Positions 27,011 to 35,419 of a stretch of DNA of 64,000 bases are shown here, one piece after another. How positions within the stretch are numbered: the first letter of the stretch is position 1; every line of letters starts with the position of its first letter. The position numbers and the translations under genes are program-made. The notes under the pieces were generated by a model. It made no database searches. It saw only the letters and a list, made by a program, of their open reading frames with translations, and had not been told where the DNA came from. Origin of the DNA: Saprospiraceae bacterium (lineage in GTDB: Bacteria > Bacteroidota > Bacteroidia > Chitinophagales > Saprospiraceae); NCBI GenBank assembly GCA_016717655.1, contig JADKFC010000030.1, positions 298,229 through 362,228 on the forward strand, in the 5' to 3' direction.

Positions 27011-29004
27011 AACTTTTTAAATACTATTTGTTCACTGTGTCTATTCACCACAAAGTCTAAAGTTTCTTTCAAGGCAGGATATTCATCAACCGGAAAAGTA
27101 CTTTTATTGATTTTCAGCTTGGACCTAACCGATATTTGGCCGGCCGATTCAGAACACCTGATTTCAAAGGTGAGGGAATTTTGCTCATCGATGGCAAAGC
27201 TCTGGTTTTTGGGCATGGATACCAAAGCATAGCCTTTGGGAACCGACATGCTGCAGATGTAATTCTCTTCCACTAAGTTGGTAAATTCAACCGGTAGAAA
27301 TCTATCTTTCGACTTAAATACATTTTCCCTTGTCAATGCAAATTGAAAAGGATTGACGTAGATAAATGAATCTTCACCAAAAAATTGTTTGAATTTAAAT
27401 GAAACCACCATGGGTTCATCCCATTTTTTCAGTGAATCAACGCGGGTACTGATAAGATTATCTTCTTCCAGACCGGTGGCAAAACTACCGGCAATCTTTC
27501 GGGCATCCAGATTGTGCTTAACCCTTAGTTGGTGAGAATTTGTTGCCGAGACCTTATATTCCATGGAACCCAGCCAATTGTTTTCATCATCTGTCGACAT
27601 CTTAACAAACACCGTTTCCTTCTCAGTGATCGAGTCGGGGCTGATTTCTATTGCTTCAGGGAATTGTCCGATGACCCTGGCATAGCCATTTCTGACATCC
27701 GGTGTGGTTTTGCCAAAGCCAAGTGCCGGAACAGAGGCATCTAAAATAATTTTTTTACCGTCTAGTTTGAGTCTGCACAAAACACCATTGTAATCACTGA
27801 CAAGAGGGTAAAATGGATTGGCCAAGCCGTTTTCCCGAGTACTGTAAATTACAGGATCGGCTTCCAGTTGAGCTTGTCTTAGGGCTGCCACTAACAAAAG
27901 GTTGATTTCGTTGGGCCTACCCGATTTGCTATTAATTACCGACTTTAAATTATCTCTGAATTCAATGCCAGTTCCCTGGATGACTTGAAAATGATCCCTG
28001 ATGTATGCATAGATTTTTTTGGCTTTAAGCAATGGACTTTCTTCCTGCACATTAATTTCAATCAGTAAGTCATCTACCATTGATTTGTTGCCTGCAATTT
28101 CTTTCCCAAAATCGTCATTTTCCAATAGTTCTTTATTGAACTTCTCCCAATCCGAGGTTATTTTTTTATATTTAAGAGGATCTTTAAACTCAGACAATTG
28201 GAAGCTTATTCCTGATTTGTAGTTTTCGAGAGAACTGATGAAGGGTTCTGTTTTAAGACCCAAAACATTTTTCATACCCCAGATGATTTCAGATGCCTTA
28301 CAACTGATGGTAACCCAATCAGCTGTTTGACCCACTCCTTCTGCTACGTTTAGTGTGAAATCCGTATTCTTTTCCCTGCTTTTCTGGTAATCCAGGTTTC
28401 TGATTCCTTTTAAAGAACTCACATAACCAAAAAACTGAGGCACTTCAAAGGTAAGTTCACTCCACAACACAGGAAAACTGCCTTGAAACATCCACGGATT
28501 GATGATGTACAAGTAATCTGATTTAACCTGATATTCAAATTCAATAATAACCCCCTCCTTTACATTGGGCAAGGTAAATTTGGTTTCCTCCCAGTTTTTA
28601 TTGTGTTTTACTTTAAAGATCGCATCATCCTTCATTTCCGTTTTCACCATCTTACCATTCTCCAAAGAATAAGTCACCGCTTTGATCTGGTTTATTCTTT
28701 CTTCCATCTTCCCCCTGTGGTAAAGGGGAACGCCAATGGTAGCCACTTCGAAGCCACTGTTTTTTAAGATGTGGATCCTGCAATGCCTTCTCAACCTCAG
28801 ATCAAACCATCCCTTGTTATCAGATACAAAGTCGAGCTGACCCTTGTCGAATAAAATTACGGCTCCTGCCTCAGGGTCTAATTCATAACTGGTATTAGAA
28901 AAATCAGCGGCTAATACCTTACCAAACTCTACCTGCAAAGTAGGTTGAGCATTTAACAATATTGGGACAACAAGAAGCAACCCAAAGATTAGAATTCTAT
29001 TCAT
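27007..29004 (-). CDS. Secreted DUF3857 protein with degenerate transglutaminase site
   Basis: The start at 29004 gives a clean signal peptide (MNRILIFGLLLVVPILLNAQ); an ATG 30 bases upstream is possible but less likely. A DUF3857 domain is followed by a transglutaminase-like region (KAKKIYAYIRDHFQVIQG). Where the partner protein has GDCK, this one reads SKSGRPNEINLLLVAALRQA, so the catalytic Cys is absent. It is probably a structural or binding paralogue. The two genes form an operon, which suggests the products act together at the cell envelope. The function is not known. Confidence 0.85.
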   Translation of the reverse strand: MNRILIFGLLLVVPILLNAQPTLQVEFGKVLAADFSNTSYELDPEAGAVILFDKGQLDFVSDNKGWFDLRLRRHCRIHILKNSGFEVATIGVPLYHRGKMEERINQIKAVTYSLENGKMVKTEMKDDAIFKVKHNKNWEETKFTLPNVKEGVIIEFEYQVKSDYLYIINPWMFQGSFPVLWSELTFEVPQFFGYVSSLKGIRNLDYQKSREKNTDFTLNVAEGVGQTADWVTISCKASEIIWGMKNVLGLKTEPFISSLENYKSGISFQLSEFKDPLKYKKITSDWEKFNKELLENDDFGKEIAGNKSMVDDLLIEINVQEESPLLKAKKIYAYIRDHFQVIQGTGIEFRDNLKSVINSKSGRPNEINLLLVAALRQAQLEADPVIYSTRENGLANPFYPLVSDYNGVLCRLKLDGKKIILDASVPALGFGKTTPDVRNGYARVIGQFPEAIEISPDSITEKETVFVKMSTDDENNWLGSMEYKVSATNSHQLRVKHNLDARKIAGSFATGLEEDNLISTRVDSLKKWDEPMVVSFKFKQFFGEDSFIYVNPFQFALTRENVFKSKDRFLPVEFTNLVEENYICSMSVPKGYALVSMPKNQSFAIDEQNSLTFEIRCSESAGQISVRSKLKINKSTFPVDEYPALKETLDFVVNRHSEQIVFKKL

Positions 29005-29409
29005 ACTATATTTTTTTGCGTCAAAATAAAACATGGGCTTTTGATTTATACTTAAGCGAATGAGGAGCTAATTTGGATAATAGTGAACTTAGATGTAATC
29101 GTTAATAAAGAAATTTTAAGATGTGCACCTTCAGATGCTGATGGCGTATAAAATTGTCCCTCCAGAATCTTATTAAAATTCAGGGCAAATAACCAAAAAA
29201 AGAAATTAAGAAATGCTGGAAGATCGACACCTTTCAGTTGCTTAAAGAAAGTAACTTTAAACAGAACAAATATGACCCATAAATTTTTCACAAACGCTTA
29301 AATTAAACTACAAATATATTACAATTTTTTATTATATATAGTCACTTTTTCTTTCTTTTTCTTCCAAGCTTATCAATTTATAACGAAATTATTTAATTTT
29401 ACCATCATT
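29005..29409. other. Intergenic region between divergent genes
   Basis: About 400 AT-rich bases separate the DUF3857 operon (-) from alanine dehydrogenase (+). A small minus-strand frame (29052-29291) has no recognisable features. Just before 29410 TAATTTTA resembles a weak -7 box. Nothing else is seen. Confidence 0.4.
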
Positions 29410-30636
29410 ATGGGAGGTTCAGTTAAATTGCCATATTCGGAGTTTTTTACCAGGGGACAGTTTGAAACACTGCCGGAAACGCTGGCTATCCAGGAAAAAA
29501 GACAAACTTTTACCCTCGGCATTCCTAAAGAGACCACAATGATTGAAAATCGGGTTGCCATTGTACCCAATTCGGTCAGGGTCTTGGTTGCTTCTGGTTT
29601 TCACGTATTGATTGAGAGTGGAGCCGGCGAAAAATCCAACTACACAGACCATGCCTATTCTGAGGCTGGGGCAGAGATTTGTTCTGATAAAAGAACCGTT
29701 TTCCAGGCCAATATTCTGATTAAGGTAGCCCCTCCTACCGTGGAAGAGCTTGATATGATGGCCATTGACCAGGTATTGATCTCCCCTCTTCACCTGCCCA
29801 TCATCAATGAAACTTACATTGAAAAACTGCTTCATAAAAGAATCACTGCCTTTGCCATGGAATACCTGCAGTCTGCAGATGGCAGCTTTCCCATTGTGCG
29901 CATTATGAGTGAAATTGCGGGAATGTCGGTCATGCTCACTGCCGGTGAATTGTTGAAAAGCCACAGTGGGGGAAGAGGCTTGCTTTTGGGCGGCGTATCG
30001 GGAGTGCCCCCTGCCAAAGTAGTCATCTTAGGGGCAGGTGTGGTGGCAGAGTATGCTGTGAAAACAGCCCTTGGCCTTGGCTGTTCGGTACGAATTTTCG
30101 ACAACGACATCTCCAAGATCATGCGACTCCAGACCAATGTGGGCAGGCATTTGCACACTTCGGCTATCAATCCGGTGTACCTGGCCCACCAGCTTACCTC
30201 GGCTGATGTTGTCATTGGGGCCATCCATTCCAAACACGGCAGAGCCCCCATCCTGATCACCGAGGAGATGGTATCCCGTATGAAGGAGGGCTCAATCCTC
30301 ATCGATGTATCCATAGACCAGGGAGGATGTTTTGAAACCTCTGAGATAACCACCTTAGAAAATCCAACCTTTATCAAACATGGTGTGATTCACTATTGTG
30401 TTCCCAACATCCCCTCACAGGTAAGCCGGACCGCATCCAATGCCATCAGTAACATTATTACGCCATTACTCGTTAAGATCATTGAAAGCCACAACATGGA
30501 AAACCTCATGACCCTGCACGAAGGCATACGCAATGGATGTTACACGTACAAAGCTTGTCTTACCAATGAATATTTATCCAAAAGATATGGTAAAAAATAC
30601 ACCAATCTTTCGTTGCTGCTAACCAGCGTTCTTTGA
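29410..30636 (+). CDS. ald: Alanine dehydrogenase
   Basis: This enzyme catalyses NAD-dependent reversible oxidative deamination of L-alanine to pyruvate and ammonia. The N-terminal domain (GIPKETTMIENRVAIVPNSV) carries the substrate Lys (LIKVAPPT) and His (ISPLHLPIIN). The Rossmann domain has VVILGAGVVAEYAVKTALGL and a following acidic residue (IFDND) that favours NAD. The C-terminal HYCVPNIPSQVSRTASNAIS is conserved. At 408 residues it is longer than the ~370 of the family because of a ~35-residue N-terminal extension, as seen in Bacteroidota homologues. Cytoplasmic. Confidence 0.93.
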   Translation: MGGSVKLPYSEFFTRGQFETLPETLAIQEKRQTFTLGIPKETTMIENRVAIVPNSVRVLVASGFHVLIESGAGEKSNYTDHAYSEAGAEICSDKRTVFQANILIKVAPPTVEELDMMAIDQVLISPLHLPIINETYIEKLLHKRITAFAMEYLQSADGSFPIVRIMSEIAGMSVMLTAGELLKSHSGGRGLLLGGVSGVPPAKVVILGAGVVAEYAVKTALGLGCSVRIFDNDISKIMRLQTNVGRHLHTSAINPVYLAHQLTSADVVIGAIHSKHGRAPILITEEMVSRMKEGSILIDVSIDQGGCFETSEITTLENPTFIKHGVIHYCVPNIPSQVSRTASNAISNIITPLLVKIIESHNMENLMTLHEGIRNGCYTYKACLTNEYLSKRYGKKYTNLSLLLTSVL

Positions 30637-30660
30637 TATCATTTTACAATTTAAATACCC

Positions 30661-31026
30661 ATGTATAGCAAATTTTTTCTTGTCTTGCTTGTTGCATTTA
30701 TAACTTTGGCTGCCTGCAGTAAAAAAATGGTAACCGATGAGGCTGGTGCTCCGGCTGTGGATGCCAGTGTCGGCACCACTTCCTCTTCTCAACCTGCTGC
30801 TCCACTGGATCCCAACAAGCCCAGTTCTAGTGAAAAAACGGCTGTTGGATTGGATTGTTATGACAAAACCTTGGCCCAACCTTCTATGATCTGCGACGAC
30901 GATCGAAGACCCGTTTGTGGTTGTGATGGCAAAACCTATAAAAATGCCTGTGAAGCCGGCAAGGCAGGTGTGATGCATTATAAATGGGGCCCTTGTTCAA
31001 AAACAACCAGAACCGCTCCGCAGTAA
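30661..31026 (+). CDS. Lipoprotein with a Kazal-type domain
   Basis: The signal sequence ends in the lipobox LAAC (Cys ~19), so it is a predicted lipoprotein. After a Ser/Ala/Pro-rich linker the C-terminal ~45 residues form a Kazal-type module: DCYDKTL, MICDDDRRPVCGCDGKTYKN, then ACEAGKAGV and WGPC, with six or more cysteines. Such modules inhibit serine proteases or mediate binding; which applies here is unknown. It is 24 bases downstream of ald and may be co-transcribed with it. Confidence 0.85.
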   Translation: MYSKFFLVLLVAFITLAACSKKMVTDEAGAPAVDASVGTTSSSQPAAPLDPNKPSSSEKTAVGLDCYDKTLAQPSMICDDDRRPVCGCDGKTYKNACEAGKAGVMHYKWGPCSKTTRTAPQ

Positions 31027-31044
31027 ATTGCTTGTGGCTGTCAA

Positions 31045-31638
31045 ATGAAAAAGTTATTACCCTACCTCACGACAGCAGCCCTCGGGCTTGTGGTCATCGC
31101 TATTTACCTTTATCCCGGCGGTTCTAGTCTGGATCAAAATCAGTCGGGTTACAGCCTTCTGCACAATTATTGGTGTGATCTCTTAGACGCCACTGCTTAT
31201 AACGGTCAAATAAATAATGGCAGGTATTTTGCCATGGCTGCGGGCATGCTGGCCTGCATTGCCCTTCATCTGGTCATGGCAGAACTGGGACATTTTTATG
31301 GCGCTAATGCCCTTCAAAAAAGCATGGCCAAAGTAGCAGCTGCCTTATCTATGGTAGCAGCCAGCCTGCTCTTCTCTCCCTGGCACAACTTTTTTGTGGC
31401 CTTATTGATCAGTAATCTTTTGATTTATTTTTGGCTGATGGTTGTTCCTGTCTGGAGGCATACCCAGGTAGCCGGCAGGTTAATTACCCTCATCACATTT
31501 ATTTCCCTGGCGATGACTGCCTTCATTTACTATACACAATGGTCATTGAACTCATTGCCCTGGGTTCAAAAAATATCCTTTTTACTATTATTGGTCTTAT
31601 TGTATCACCTTCATCGGCGAATACCCGCTAGTCAATGA
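31045..31638 (+). CDS. Six-helix integral membrane protein of unknown function
   Basis: About six hydrophobic segments are seen: AALGLVVIAIYLYP, MAAGMLACIALHLVM, AALSMVAASLLFSP, FVALLISNLLIYFWLMVVPV, LITFISLAMTAFIYY and ISFLLLLVLLYHL. Between the first two lies a conserved-looking loop (HNYWCDLLDATAYNGQINNG). I do not recognise a named family beyond a loose DUF998-like appearance. It follows the Kazal lipoprotein by 18 bases and its 3' end overlaps the convergent T9SS protein by 11 bases. Confidence 0.7.
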   Translation: MKKLLPYLTTAALGLVVIAIYLYPGGSSLDQNQSGYSLLHNYWCDLLDATAYNGQINNGRYFAMAAGMLACIALHLVMAELGHFYGANALQKSMAKVAAALSMVAASLLFSPWHNFFVALLISNLLIYFWLMVVPVWRHTQVAGRLITLITFISLAMTAFIYYTQWSLNSLPWVQKISFLLLLVLLYHLHRRIPASQ

Positions 31639-33949
31639 TGTGGAGGGCTCCCGTGTAGGTGACTTTTTCTCCATCTATGTAAGCCACCTCGGCTGTCCAT
31701 GCATACACACCTCCCATTACAGGTCGTCCGTTGAAAGTTCGATCCCACGGTATGTCTATCACCCCTGCTGGTAAGTTGGTTGTCTCAAACACCTTACTGC
31801 CCCATCGGTCGTACACCCGATAATTGACAAGTGAACTTACATCCGGTCCTGCAAAATACCTCAAAGTAGCATTGACTCCTTCTTTACTGGTAAGCCCATT
31901 GGCAATGACAAAACTCCTTCTTTTTTCTACATTGACACTGACTTCATAAGTTCTTACGCAGCCATCATTTGAGGTAACACTTACCACGTATACCCTGCTT
32001 TGTACGGGCCTGGCCTTTGTTTCCAAAGCATCCGGATTCAAAATATCAGTCACCGGACTCCAAACTACATTGGCTGCATCAACATCAGAAAAGATGGTCA
32101 ATTCTATTGAATCCCCTAGCGCCAATTGATAGACACTATCTCCACTTAACACCGGAATTTCGAGGGATTGAAGTGTATCTGTAAGCTGAAAGCCGCAACC
32201 ATTTTCATCCAAAATCTGAGTCATGTAAATGCCTGTGCCCAAATTTTTAACAGGAAAAACAGCCGGCTTGTCATTTAGTAAATAGGTATAGGATCCTACT
32301 CCTCCAGCCGATTGCAAAATGTCAATCGAACCAGAGTTGATGCCGCTGCAATCGGGTGGTGTTACCAAGTTGCTTACAACAAGTTTATCAGGCTGGGTGA
32401 TGGTCGCATTGGCAGAAGTTATACACCCATTGTCATCGGTTACCTGTAAGGTCTGGGTTCCGGCAGCCAGACCCGATATGGTTATTCGTTGGCTTCCTGA
32501 AGTCCATTTGTAGTTATATTGTCCTGTACCCCCTGATGTTTCTGCTGAAAGGCCGGCAGTTGCATCCCCATTGCATAAAACATGGTAGCCATTGATCAGG
32601 CTGTCTTTGATCGAAACCACAAGGGGGCTGGGCTGGGTAACATAACTTTGTACTACCGTAGTATTGCCAAAGTTATCCTGAATTTCTACCAGATACGTTC
32701 CTTCATCCAATCCGGTAATATCCACATATACATTTTCTGCCAAAAGCTGGCCAGATCCTTGCTCACTTTCATTTTCAAGGCGTTTCCATTTATAACTGAA
32801 AGGGGGTGTGCCATTGGTAACCGCAATTCTTAGGATGCCATCCCGGAACCCCGTACAGCTTACAGCCTCAAATGAGGATGCTGCTTTGATATTACATTTA
32901 ATAATTTCCAAATCCAGGTTGACCTTTACCTTACATCCTTCCTGGTCGGTCACGTATCCGATGTGGGGGCCTGCTGTGGTAAAGGCATCGTCGCCCAGCT
33001 TAAGACTGTCACCTTCACAGATCCTGGCAAATTGAGAAACCACCACCCGATCTTTAATGGCCAAATCCAGGTGCACAATGCTGTCGCAGCCATTTTGTGC
33101 CTGGAATATTACATCATGGATTCCGGCATCACAATATTTGTTACCTGCATATTGAAAACACTCAGAAAAACAAACTTCATGCTTAAGGGTCGTTTCTTTG
33201 GATGGAAGCACTTCGATTTCAACACAGTTTTGGGGAGCTTTGTCGCAAACATTCATGGCATCCAGGCAAACGGTATGTTTTCCGGGTGAATCAATGCTGA
33301 CAGGCAAATATCTGCCAGATCCTACCAGATCGCCATCTACATACCAGGCATAGATGGTAGCTCCTACCAGGCCATCGGAAGAGAGATTAAATGTCTTACC
33401 CTCACAAACAACCGGAGGCACCGAAATGGGGGCTGGCGTTTCTAAAGGAGCCACCTTGGTGGAGCCTTCCAATACCCGGATGGTATAATTGCAAACATCG
33501 TTGTTGCTGCCATCCATTACCCAAAAATAATATTGACCGATGGTCAAGGGTACCTTGTTCTTAAAAATGCGCTTGGTATTGGGCGGAATATCTGTATCAC
33601 AATCTGTGACCAGTTTATAGTTTTTGCACTCCACCGCCTCATAAATACCCACTTCCAGGCCATCATTACTTCTGCAATTAAAAACTTCCAACTCGATGGT
33701 CAGATTGGTAGTACCGGCAATAAAGGCGATCCATTGCATGTGATGCACCTGCGTTGTGCAGAAGCCCGGAGGAGCCTGGCCGGTGATAGAACTGTTGTTG
33801 ATACCGGTAAACCCATCAATGTCACAGATGATACAAGCCTCAACGCAGGTGGGGGTCATTGCCGCAGTGGCACCGCAGGGCGAGGGTTGTGCTTTGGCAA
33901 TACACATTGCAATCAGCAGGACTGTGGTAGGTAGAATAAATGAACGCAT
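31628..33949 (-). CDS. SprB-repeat, gliding-motility-type T9SS surface protein
   Basis: I choose the start at 33949 (signal peptide MRSFILPTTVLLIAMCIAKA), or the ATG at 33961; upstream ATGs lie before the -7 box at 34000-34007. After an N-terminal Cys-rich domain come an Ig/PKD-like region and two or more SprB-like repeats (SFEAVSCTGFRDGILRIAVT, then DGDATAGL-type blocks, each about 70-80 residues). The C-terminal ~95 residues (YRVYDRWGSKVFETT, WDRTFNGRPVMGGVYAWTAE) are a type B T9SS sorting domain as in gliding-motility-associated proteins. It is probably a cell-surface adhesin-like protein; a role in motility is not shown. Confidence 0.85.
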   Translation of the reverse strand: MRSFILPTTVLLIAMCIAKAQPSPCGATAAMTPTCVEACIICDIDGFTGINNSSITGQAPPGFCTTQVHHMQWIAFIAGTTNLTIELEVFNCRSNDGLEVGIYEAVECKNYKLVTDCDTDIPPNTKRIFKNKVPLTIGQYYFWVMDGSNNDVCNYTIRVLEGSTKVAPLETPAPISVPPVVCEGKTFNLSSDGLVGATIYAWYVDGDLVGSGRYLPVSIDSPGKHTVCLDAMNVCDKAPQNCVEIEVLPSKETTLKHEVCFSECFQYAGNKYCDAGIHDVIFQAQNGCDSIVHLDLAIKDRVVVSQFARICEGDSLKLGDDAFTTAGPHIGYVTDQEGCKVKVNLDLEIIKCNIKAASSFEAVSCTGFRDGILRIAVTNGTPPFSYKWKRLENESEQGSGQLLAENVYVDITGLDEGTYLVEIQDNFGNTTVVQSYVTQPSPLVVSIKDSLINGYHVLCNGDATAGLSAETSGGTGQYNYKWTSGSQRITISGLAAGTQTLQVTDDNGCITSANATITQPDKLVVSNLVTPPDCSGINSGSIDILQSAGGVGSYTYLLNDKPAVFPVKNLGTGIYMTQILDENGCGFQLTDTLQSLEIPVLSGDSVYQLALGDSIELTIFSDVDAANVVWSPVTDILNPDALETKARPVQSRVYVVSVTSNDGCVRTYEVSVNVEKRRSFVIANGLTSKEGVNATLRYFAGPDVSSLVNYRVYDRWGSKVFETTNLPAGVIDIPWDRTFNGRPVMGGVYAWTAEVAYIDGEKVTYTGALHIID

Positions 33950-33999
33950 AAGTTTTAACATCTCTAAGGTAAGAGGAAAAACCAGACTTTTTGTACTGC

Positions 34000-34007
34000 C
34001 AAAGTTA
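34000..34007 (-). promoter_or_regulatory. Candidate -7 box for the SprB-repeat gene
   Basis: TAACTTTG on the minus strand matches TAnnTTTG and lies 39-51 bases upstream of the two likely start codons. This decides against the longer frame that begins at 34114. Confidence 0.6.
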
Positions 34008-34099
34008 AAATTATCATTTATAGGGCCTTTGATACCCTGAATCAGCAAAGTGAAGAATTCGCTGTTGATACCCAGCGGCATGTTTTCAGAAAAAATAAA

Positions 34100-34107
34100 C
34101 ATCTTTG
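34100..34107 (+). promoter_or_regulatory. Candidate -7 box for the amidohydrolase gene
   Basis: CATCTTTG is one base off the TAnnTTTG consensus and lies 18 bases before the ATG at 34126. It is divergent from the box at 34000-34007. Confidence 0.35.
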
Positions 34108-34125
34108 CAATCAAATAATCCAGGC

Positions 34126-35319
34126 ATGGCTGTTCATAAATATTATGCTCCTTTGCTTTTTTCAGGAGATGGAAAGTGTTATCAAAATATAGTAGTGATT
34201 TGCGACGAGTCAGGGCTCATCTTATCTGTCGAAGCAATAGCAGACCACGATCCGGCCGGCATTGAAAAGCTGGAAGGAGCACTCATGCCCGGCATGGTCA
34301 ATGCCCATTGCCACCTGGAGTTGTCGCACATGAAAGGCCTGGTCGATACAGGCACTACCCTACTGCCCTTTTTAAAAAGTGTGGTTCAGTTTAGAGACTT
34401 CCCTCAGGAAGTGATAGATAAGGCCATTTCGGAAAACGACCAATTTATGTATGACCAGGGCATTGTAGCAGTAGGTGACATTTCCAATAAAAAAGACACC
34501 CTTGCCACCAAATTATCCAGTAAAATCAGGTATAGCACCTTTGTTGAAATGTTTGATTTTTTGAATCCAGGCATGACCCAGGCAACCATTGATCAATATG
34601 AGGCTGTTTATGAAAGTTATGCTGCCGACCTTACCAAAAAGGACCGGGTAAGCAGGGTGCCTCATGCCCCTTACACTGTTTCAACAGGGCTATTTGATTA
34701 TATTCAAAGTAAAAACAGTAAGGGAAGTACGGTAAGCATCCACAACCAGGAAACCCCGCCAGAAAATGAATTGTTTGAAACCGGGACTGGGGCTTTCGTG
34801 GATTTTTACAAGGGCTTTGGCATGGATTTGTCGGGCTTCAAACCTACCGGCAAAACCAGCATCCACTATGCCATGGAAAACATGGACCCTGAGCAAACTA
34901 CCCTCATGGTACACAACACCCTCACCACTGCAGAAGATTTGGCAGCAGCTTATGCCTGGAGTGCAAAGGTGTATTGGGTGACTTGTCCCAATGCCAACTT
35001 GTACATTGAAAACCGAATGCCCAATTATCGGGTCTTTTTGGATGCTCACCAAGCCCTAACCATTGGCACCGATTCCTTGACATCCAACTGGCAATTGTCT
35101 GTGTGGGAGGAAATTAAGACCATTCACCGGTTCAACTCATGGATTCCCATTGAAGAATTGCTCCAATGGGCAACGATCAACGGAGCCAGGGCACTTGGCT
35201 TTGATGATGAATTGGGCAGTATTCAACCAGGAAAAAGGCCGGGCCTGGTCAATGTTCCAATTACGGCCGGTGAAAAGGGCTATATCCTGGGTCAAACTGC
35301 TCCCCGCCGGATTATTTAG
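34126..35319 (+). CDS. Amidohydrolase of the deaminase/chlorohydrolase type
   Basis: This is a metal-dependent amidohydrolase. The first metal motif is NAHCHLELSHMKG (HxH, residues ~65-77), then a conserved PHAPYTVS, His in SIHNQETPPENELF, His in VHNTLTT and the metal Asp in GTDSLTSNWQLS. The NAHxHLELS form is found among aminofutalosine/SAH deaminase-like enzymes, so a purine-like deamination in futalosine-type menaquinone synthesis is one possibility, but the substrate cannot be read from sequence. Start at 34126 (MAVHKYYAP) is preferred over an upstream TTG. No signal peptide. Confidence 0.8.
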   Translation: MAVHKYYAPLLFSGDGKCYQNIVVICDESGLILSVEAIADHDPAGIEKLEGALMPGMVNAHCHLELSHMKGLVDTGTTLLPFLKSVVQFRDFPQEVIDKAISENDQFMYDQGIVAVGDISNKKDTLATKLSSKIRYSTFVEMFDFLNPGMTQATIDQYEAVYESYAADLTKKDRVSRVPHAPYTVSTGLFDYIQSKNSKGSTVSIHNQETPPENELFETGTGAFVDFYKGFGMDLSGFKPTGKTSIHYAMENMDPEQTTLMVHNTLTTAEDLAAAYAWSAKVYWVTCPNANLYIENRMPNYRVFLDAHQALTIGTDSLTSNWQLSVWEEIKTIHRFNSWIPIEELLQWATINGARALGFDDELGSIQPGKRPGLVNVPITAGEKGYILGQTAPRRII

Positions 35320-35388
35320 ACTGAGATCAAATGTACTTGCAGTGACTTAGATCCTCACTTAAAAGTGCCTGTTTTGAGGTGTTTTTGC

Positions 35389-35396
35389 TATCTTTG
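35389..35396 (+). promoter_or_regulatory. Candidate -7 box for the S46 peptidase gene
   Basis: TATCTTTG matches TAnnTTTG and lies 23 bases upstream of the ATG at 35420. No clear -33 element. Confidence 0.55.
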
Positions 35397-35419
35397 CCGC
35401 CTAACAAAAAGCATTCAGC

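Noticed and set aside
29052..29291. Minus-strand 79-codon frame upstream of the DUF3857 operon
   Set aside because: No motif, very AT-rich, and it lies in a region expected to hold promoters.
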